From positions 62,001 to 126,000 of the forward strand of contig NC_003284.9 of NCBI RefSeq assembly GCF_000002985.6: 64,000 nucleotides of DNA, read 5' to 3'. The DNA comes from Caenorhabditis elegans (taxonomy: Eukaryota > Nematoda > Chromadorea > Rhabditida > Rhabditidae). A program made the position numbers and the translations under genes. Position 1 is the stretch's first letter; each line of letters begins with the position of its first letter. Under the pieces are notes generated by a model, which saw only the letters and a list, made by a program, of their open reading frames with translations, was not told where the DNA came from and did not search any database. Shown one piece after another: positions 59,146-64,000 of this stretch.

Positions 59146-60331
59146 ACTAATATTTTATGATAATGGGACTTTTCGTGCATTTTGTGTTTTATTTCAAAAC
59201 TGTTATCTATAAAAATTTATTTACAATACAACTGTTTCTTAACAGAACAACAGGTCATATTTTCGAGACAGAATTGACATGAATCTGGGAAGAGGAGAGA
59301 TTATATTTGATAGTGAGATTCAGGACTGTGGATTTTTTTGTGTTTTTTCTGAAAAAATCATTTTTTGTTTTCACCGGAGCAAAAAATCATCGTAAAAATT
59401 CATAAAATTTGAAATTTAGTTACATGTAAGATTTTTTCAAAAAATAACGCTAAAAAATGTAACCGGGTTACAAGTATGCTCAAAATACTAATTTTTTGAA
59501 AAAAAAAACATTCTCAATTCCATTCTTTTTTCGGATTTTCGGCGAAAAAACACTTTGTTCTGTTTTCGCAAATTTATTTTTTTTTGCTTTTGGGACTTTT
59601 TTCTTTTTTTTGTGAAATAATTTCGGTCCCAGATATGGCAGGATTCTTCTTAAAAATATGTGTGTACGGGGCTCGGCGAGTGGCACAAAACGGAGCGGTG
59701 TGGACAAGTTCGAAGAATTTCCAAAAAAATCGATTTTTTTAGACCGAGATCTGAAAAAAGTTGAAAATAGAGTTTTTTTTTGAGAATATTCGTACTTTGT
59801 GTTTTATTTTGCATTTCTGAGTTTAAAGGGAGGCACATCTCGTCAAAGTTGTTTGTCCGCATGCATGTCCGCTAATCATCTTTGAGAGTTTCTGTAAAAA
59901 ATAACTTGGTATTTTTTTTCGATTGAATTATGAATTACCTCGGATTTGTAAGAATTCCTACCCTGTTCTTATCACATCGATAACTTACAGAAAGAACGGG
60001 CGAAATTGGTCAAGGTCAACGATTTCTACAACGAGGACAATCTGCTTGGGCAAGAAACTCCAGTTCGAATTCCCGCCATGCGAGCATTGGTCGCATTGTC
60101 GTGCCGAGACCAGTCGTCGTTAAAGGCTGCGCCTTTAATCCGGAAGCCTATATAAGGAGAGGAGTACGCTCATTAATCATCATTTTTTAACGTTCAACCT
60201 GATGCTGTCGTTTCTTTCTCCTTTCCCGTTTACTCTGTTTTGACGATGCAATTCGTCTCTTTCCCTTTATATAATAAACCCTTATAAGATCGATCAGTGT
60301 GTGTGAGTGGCAATTCATACAAAAACCTTTA
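59146..60331. other. intergenic region, no supported gene
   Basis: AT-rich to 59900. At 59991-60125 an acceptor-like cttacag is followed by open but mutually conflicting frames, and gtcgtgccgagacc resembles the common gtctcgacacgac repeat, so I do not call an exon. A TATA-like tatataagg lies at 60150 with a pyrimidine-rich run after it. Confidence 0.45.
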
Positions 60332-60868
60332 TTCATCCAAAGACTTGTTCGTTCGCTTTCCGAGCATACGAAGTAGTGGTATCGACAGTTTCTTCCGCGT
60401 TTTTGCTTGAATCTTCGTTTTTAATTTTTGTTCCGGCGGCTGTAGTTGGAGGGTTCTGCAATAAAAAATTGTAATGCAGAAGAATATAGCATCAAAACAC
60501 TCACAATTGAAATACCCATAGACTCCGCATATTCGCATCTATTATCGCATTGATCTCGTCAGAATAATTAGTCGTATTCTCATCATCCGAGCAAAGCATT
60601 TCATAGACACGATCTTCGTCAAAGTCTAATTCAGCGGAGAAATTCATTGGAAACAGGTATCCGCTTGAGCTGGAGCATATGAATTGACGATAGTTGCAGT
60701 AGATTGATGAGCTTCTCGTTTTGACTCCTGTAAAAGAAGTTTTTATTTTTTTTTGCCAAAAATAGCATATTGATTACCCAGGTTCGCTTTTGGGGGAATT
60801 TTTTTTTCCTATAAGTTCCATCCTCATCTTGAAGAAGTATTGTCCATTTCTGTTTTCATTTTCATTAT
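60332..60868 (-). CDS. small unrecognised gene, three possible exons
   Basis: Likely exons (minus) are 60868-60778, 60727-60516 and 60455-60332. The last two join in phase: FPMNFSAELDFDEDRVYEML, then DDENTTNYSDEINAIIDANM, then NPPTTAAGTKIKNEDSSKNA, ending KANEQVFG with TGA overlapping an AATAAA. The product is acidic and low-complexity. Exon 1 (NENENRNGQYFFKMRMELIG) does not join exon 2 in phase, so either the first junction is wrong or there is a frameshift. No family recognised and no start codon assigned; it may be partial. Confidence 0.45.
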
Positions 60869-61745
60869 CTGAAAAAATTGATATTTTTGCCTTAATTGCT
60901 TTCAGTTTGACCTCAAACTAGCGGAGTAATCGTTTCCCAGGCAATTTTCTATCAATAATTCGTCCGCTTATCCCATTTTATTTGTATAATCTGAAAATAA
61001 TAAACATAGTCAGTTTAAAAATGTATTTCAATAAAGAGAAACTAAGTTCAAGTCAGTGCTCGTCGTTTCTGGTGTTTAGTCCGCAAACACTGTCAGGGAG
61101 TATTGCACTTTTCGAAAACTGACGAATTTATCGATTTTGGCCTAATTTGTATGTTTCCGTCGTCATTTTTATATTATGATATCTCATTTCGCAAATTTTT
61201 CAGAAGATTTGAGATTATTTTCAAAAATAATATGTCGCCTTGTTGTTTTTCGCAGTTTTTTGTGCGTGTTTTTCTTTCGTTGAAAAACACTGTATTCAAT
61301 TTTTAGGAAACAACTTTAAAGTGCTAAGAGAAAAGGAAAACTAAATTCATATTACATAGCTTATTCAAATCGGGAAATATTTGAAGAAATTCTTTCTGAA
61401 TTCAAAAATTGAGTAGTAAAAATAAAAAATTTTTGTACGGAGACTTTCAATTTTTTTAGGTCACCAAAATCAATTATTCCCGAAACAAAGGACACGGTTT
61501 TGTGGGCGTGGCCAATTAACGTGCAATTTACTCGAATCGCCGCAGATCAATTTATTCTCATTTCTCAGTTTTCTACATTTTCCCTCCATTCTTTCGCGAT
61601 TTAACTTGTATGTTTGCAACATTTTTTTGCCAAGACTCAATTTTTCAGATCAAACATCATCTATTGGCAGTTTCGAGACGATTCGCGTCAGAAATTGAAA
61701 TTTCTCGTAAAGTGAGTTTGAGCGCTTAACAACACTCGATATGTT
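60869..61745. other. non-coding stretch with one possible plus-strand exon
   Basis: AT-rich. An acceptor at about 61648 followed by SNIIYWQFRDDSRQKLKFLV and a gtgagt-like donor (61712) could be an exon, but no partner exon in phase was found. Confidence 0.4.
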
Positions 61746-61909
61746 ATTACGGAACCATGAGATCATGAGAATGCCTATTTACTGGCGCGAAAATATTGGC
61801 AGGCCGCGGCAGCGAGAGAACATGTGGCGAAGAGAGACGCAGCTCCCTTCGCTACGAGATATTTGCCGCCAGAAAAGTAGGGATTCTCATGATCTCATGG
61901 TTCCGTAAT
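61746..61909. mobile_element. palindromic MITE
   Basis: Ends attacggaaccatgagatca and its complement. Inner gcgaaaatatt and gctacgagatatttg segments relate it to the MITEs at 16.8 and 57.9 kb, but the loop is GC-richer (ggcaggccgcggcagcga). Confidence 0.85.
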
Positions 61910-63160
61910 ATTTCGGAGCGTTTTTTTGTGAATTCAATTCTGGAACGCGTGCCTTTAACTTGACCATGTGTCGATTTAAGCAGCTCGTGTACTTTTCGAG
62001 GAGCAGGATTTTACTGACTTCGATTGAAATTCTAGATTTTGAACCATTTTTCATTTGTTTTGTATTCAACGTGGTGAACCACCGGGGGAGCATTAGACCA
62101 CAAACTTACGAAATTAGTGAGAAATCCGTTATTGTCACTGACGGCGTCGATAATATTTAAGTGTCCATTCTTCCCGTATATTCAGCTTGTTAATGTCTGA
62201 AATTGAATGCATTGTTCTCAAAAATGACGAAATTAGGCGAGGGATCTTCATTACCTTTACAAATTTAGAAGCAAAAGTATTTAACTTTTAGTTGGCAGCT
62301 AATTCGTTCCGTCACAACTTTGCTAACTCATGATTGGATTGCTCTTCCATTCTTATATTCCATTAATTCGTTGGCAGTCGTTCCATCGTCCAAGTGATGA
62401 TGATTCTCACTTGAATTTCCGCCAATATGATATTCGGCGCTGCATTCGCGCTCAGCCGATAACGAAACGTTATTGTGGAGTGTCGTACTCGCCGAGTTTA
62501 GTTTTTTCTTTCTTTTTAGGATTCGCATTCATTCAGTTCTTCATTTTTTGATATGATTCCACCGCATTTCTATATTCGCCTTTATTCATGTAATTAAAAT
62601 GGAATTTGTCTAAACTGTGTACTGTTATTCCTCTGTAACGCTCGTCGCCAATCTCCACTGGCCATTGCTCCGTGTCCTCCTTCGCCTTTGGAATTGCAAC
62701 AAACGTCGGCGAGAAGTTCGTTGGTCACTTGCCACTCGTGCAGGACGACGGAATTATTGAACTCATTGTAGGTATGCTTCTGGTATCTTTGCAAACTTCT
62801 GAAAATATCAATTTCTGCATGTTTCGTATTTTTCTTGGAAGCAACAATTTCTATAAACTTTTTTGTGTAAAGCTTTTTGTGAAGAGTTGCTTACTGGGTG
62901 AAATACACGCGGAAAGGATTAATACGTGCGTCCTATCCCACAATGCTTGAAAAAGCGATAGACTTCGTGGCTTAGCGTTAGCCAATTTCTTTGTGCGGAA
63001 TTGCTTTTCATGTGGTCATTCACTGACTAGGGAATTGTGTTACCCCTGCAATCGCTAGGAGGACAAAACAAAGTGAAAATGGAAGATCAGATCTATGGCT
63101 ACAAGAATCAGTTTTTGGAATCTGCTTAACTCGGTCCCAAAGCTGAAATTTTTGGCCTTA
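61910..63160. other. region without a supported gene
   Basis: Scattered open frames (for example 61960-62160 and 62672-62950 plus) lack convincing splice-consistent partners. A segment at 62620-62770 is GC-richer and may be an exon of an unrecognised gene. Confidence 0.4.
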
Positions 63161-63239
63161 AAAATTAGTGCTTTTTTTGCTCAAAATCCCATTTTAAGTG
63201 TGTAGAATTGGCTACACAAACGTTTTGCACTGCAGCCAC

Positions 63240-63325
63240 CGTTCGAATAGCCGATTGGTGAACACTTGCGTTCATTAATCCAGACGTCACAGGTTCGTCC
63301 CCCACTAGGTGTAATTTTTTTTGAA
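63240..63325 (+). repeat. degenerate tRNA-like (Pol III promoter) sequence
   Basis: tagccgattggtgaac (A-box-like, about 63247) and aggttcgtcccccac (B-box-like, about 63291), 45 bases apart as in a tRNA, but the acceptor stem pairs over only four bases. Read as a tRNA pseudogene or SINE head. Confidence 0.5.
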
Positions 63326-63693
63326 TTTTTTCTCGAGCATAAATTATCCACAAAAACGCGGTTAATTTCGTTTTTAAATAGGTTCAGCATAAATTTTTTG
63401 GTTTCTGGAAAGCATGAAAGTCATGTGGAAACTTTTTGGAAAATTTAATTTTTTTGAAAATTTCAACTTTTTCTCCATCTGTGGTATGAAGATTTTTTCC
63501 GAAAAAAAAAAATTTTTTTTGTTGAAAAGGGTTATGTAGTGTAGAACAGTTTTAATTTTGGTAAGTTTTTCAGCTATTACCTTCAGATAAGATAACAACC
63601 AACTTTACGGTATCGCATAAAACATTTGTTATTTTTGGCAATTAATTTATAAAACAGTCAACAGTGGAAAAAGAAAATCAATCAATAGTATAA

Positions 63694-64000
63694 TCAAGGA
63701 CATGGGCAGAAGTGTTGGTCGTCGACTACAAAATGCTCGAAGCATATCTGACAGTTGCATCTTGCACATCGAATAAAGGAAAATTCCGAGCATCCACCGA
63801 ATCCACACTCTTCCTCGCCCACGTCGCCAAAGCAGAAGTCTGCAGGTGTTACGAATTCATCGTGAGAATCGGTATAGCCTGCTTTGTTCCAGGAGTACTT
63901 TAGAAACGGTTCGAACAATGCAGCAGACACTTGATGGTACAGAAGAGATGTCATCATAATCGTGTTATTCCTGTTCGCTATGATGTAATCGGGACGGAAA
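63694..64000 (-). CDS. C-terminal exon of a transposase-like, Cys-rich protein (partial)
   Basis: Open on the minus strand from the window edge to TGA at 63694. It reads RPDYIIANRNNTIMMTSLLY, then LFEPFLKYSWNKAGYTDSHD, then a Cys cluster with CARCNCQICFEHFVVDDQHF ending CPCP. A basic/aromatic segment followed by a zinc-binding Cys/His tail resembles the end of some DNA-transposon transposases, but I cannot name the family. The start and any catalytic domain lie beyond the window. Confidence 0.45.
   Translation of the reverse strand, partial: FRPDYIIANRNNTIMMTSLLYHQVSAALFEPFLKYSWNKAGYTDSHDEFVTPADFCFGDVGEEECGFGGCSEFSFIRCARCNCQICFEHFVVDDQHFCPCP

Noticed and set aside
61960..62160. A 66-codon plus ORF as an exon
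   Set aside because: No acceptor in phase and no family match; left as unresolved.

Overview
The window is nuclear DNA of a Caenorhabditis nematode, most likely C. elegans or a very close relative. The evidence is short introns ending in TTTTCAG, a near full-length RTE-1 retrotransposon, F-box proteins carrying an HTH module and an FTH domain, a 3' portion of the ETS gene lin-1 with its FQFP docking motif, an interstitial array of the TTAGGC telomere hexamer, a G17 tract, and many palindromic MITEs.

Layout. 1-10.8 kb (minus): a transaldolase fragment with a stop codon, an RTE-1 insertion with target-site duplication, and a fragment of the midasin gene (mdn-1) that lacks both the AAA core and the MIDAS domain and has two in-frame stops. 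10.8-14.9 kb: intergenic repeats. 14.9-19.8 kb: two inverted arms of about 790 bp enclosing a CLK/DYRK-like kinase (plus) that lacks its Gly-loop exon and appears frameshifted. 20.0-21.9 kb: a 34-bp minisatellite. 22.1-33.0 kb (minus): a 14-exon POMGNT1-like glycosyltransferase gene with two ILEI/FAM3-type stem domains, now broken by stops, frameshifts, a SINE inside one exon and a foldback element inside another; its introns are packed with one hairpin repeat. 34.3-42.8 kb (minus): an apparently intact 7-exon NHL/beta-propeller-like gene (569 codons). 43.1-47.1 kb (minus): a lin-1 fragment whose last exon is interrupted by a 1.87-kb palindrome. 47.2-52.3 kb: a 171-bp triple repeat and a 4.5-kb satellite of 27-bp units in two alternating types. 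52.7-59.2 kb (plus): three F-box/FTH genes, the first intact with a duplicated HTH-F-box module, the next two apparently damaged. 59.2-64 kb: an unrecognised small minus-strand gene, MITEs, and the Cys-rich 3' end of a transposase-like gene.

The genes do not form an operon or pathway. The window reads as a repeat-rich region in which copies of conserved genes (tald-1, mdn-1, POMGNT1-like, lin-1) lie truncated and mutated among transposons, beside a fast-evolving F-box cluster and one intact NHL gene. Two tests would be decisive: finding complete copies of the broken genes elsewhere in the same assembly, and checking the stop codons in raw reads. Exon boundaries were inferred by eye from splice consensus and phase agreement.
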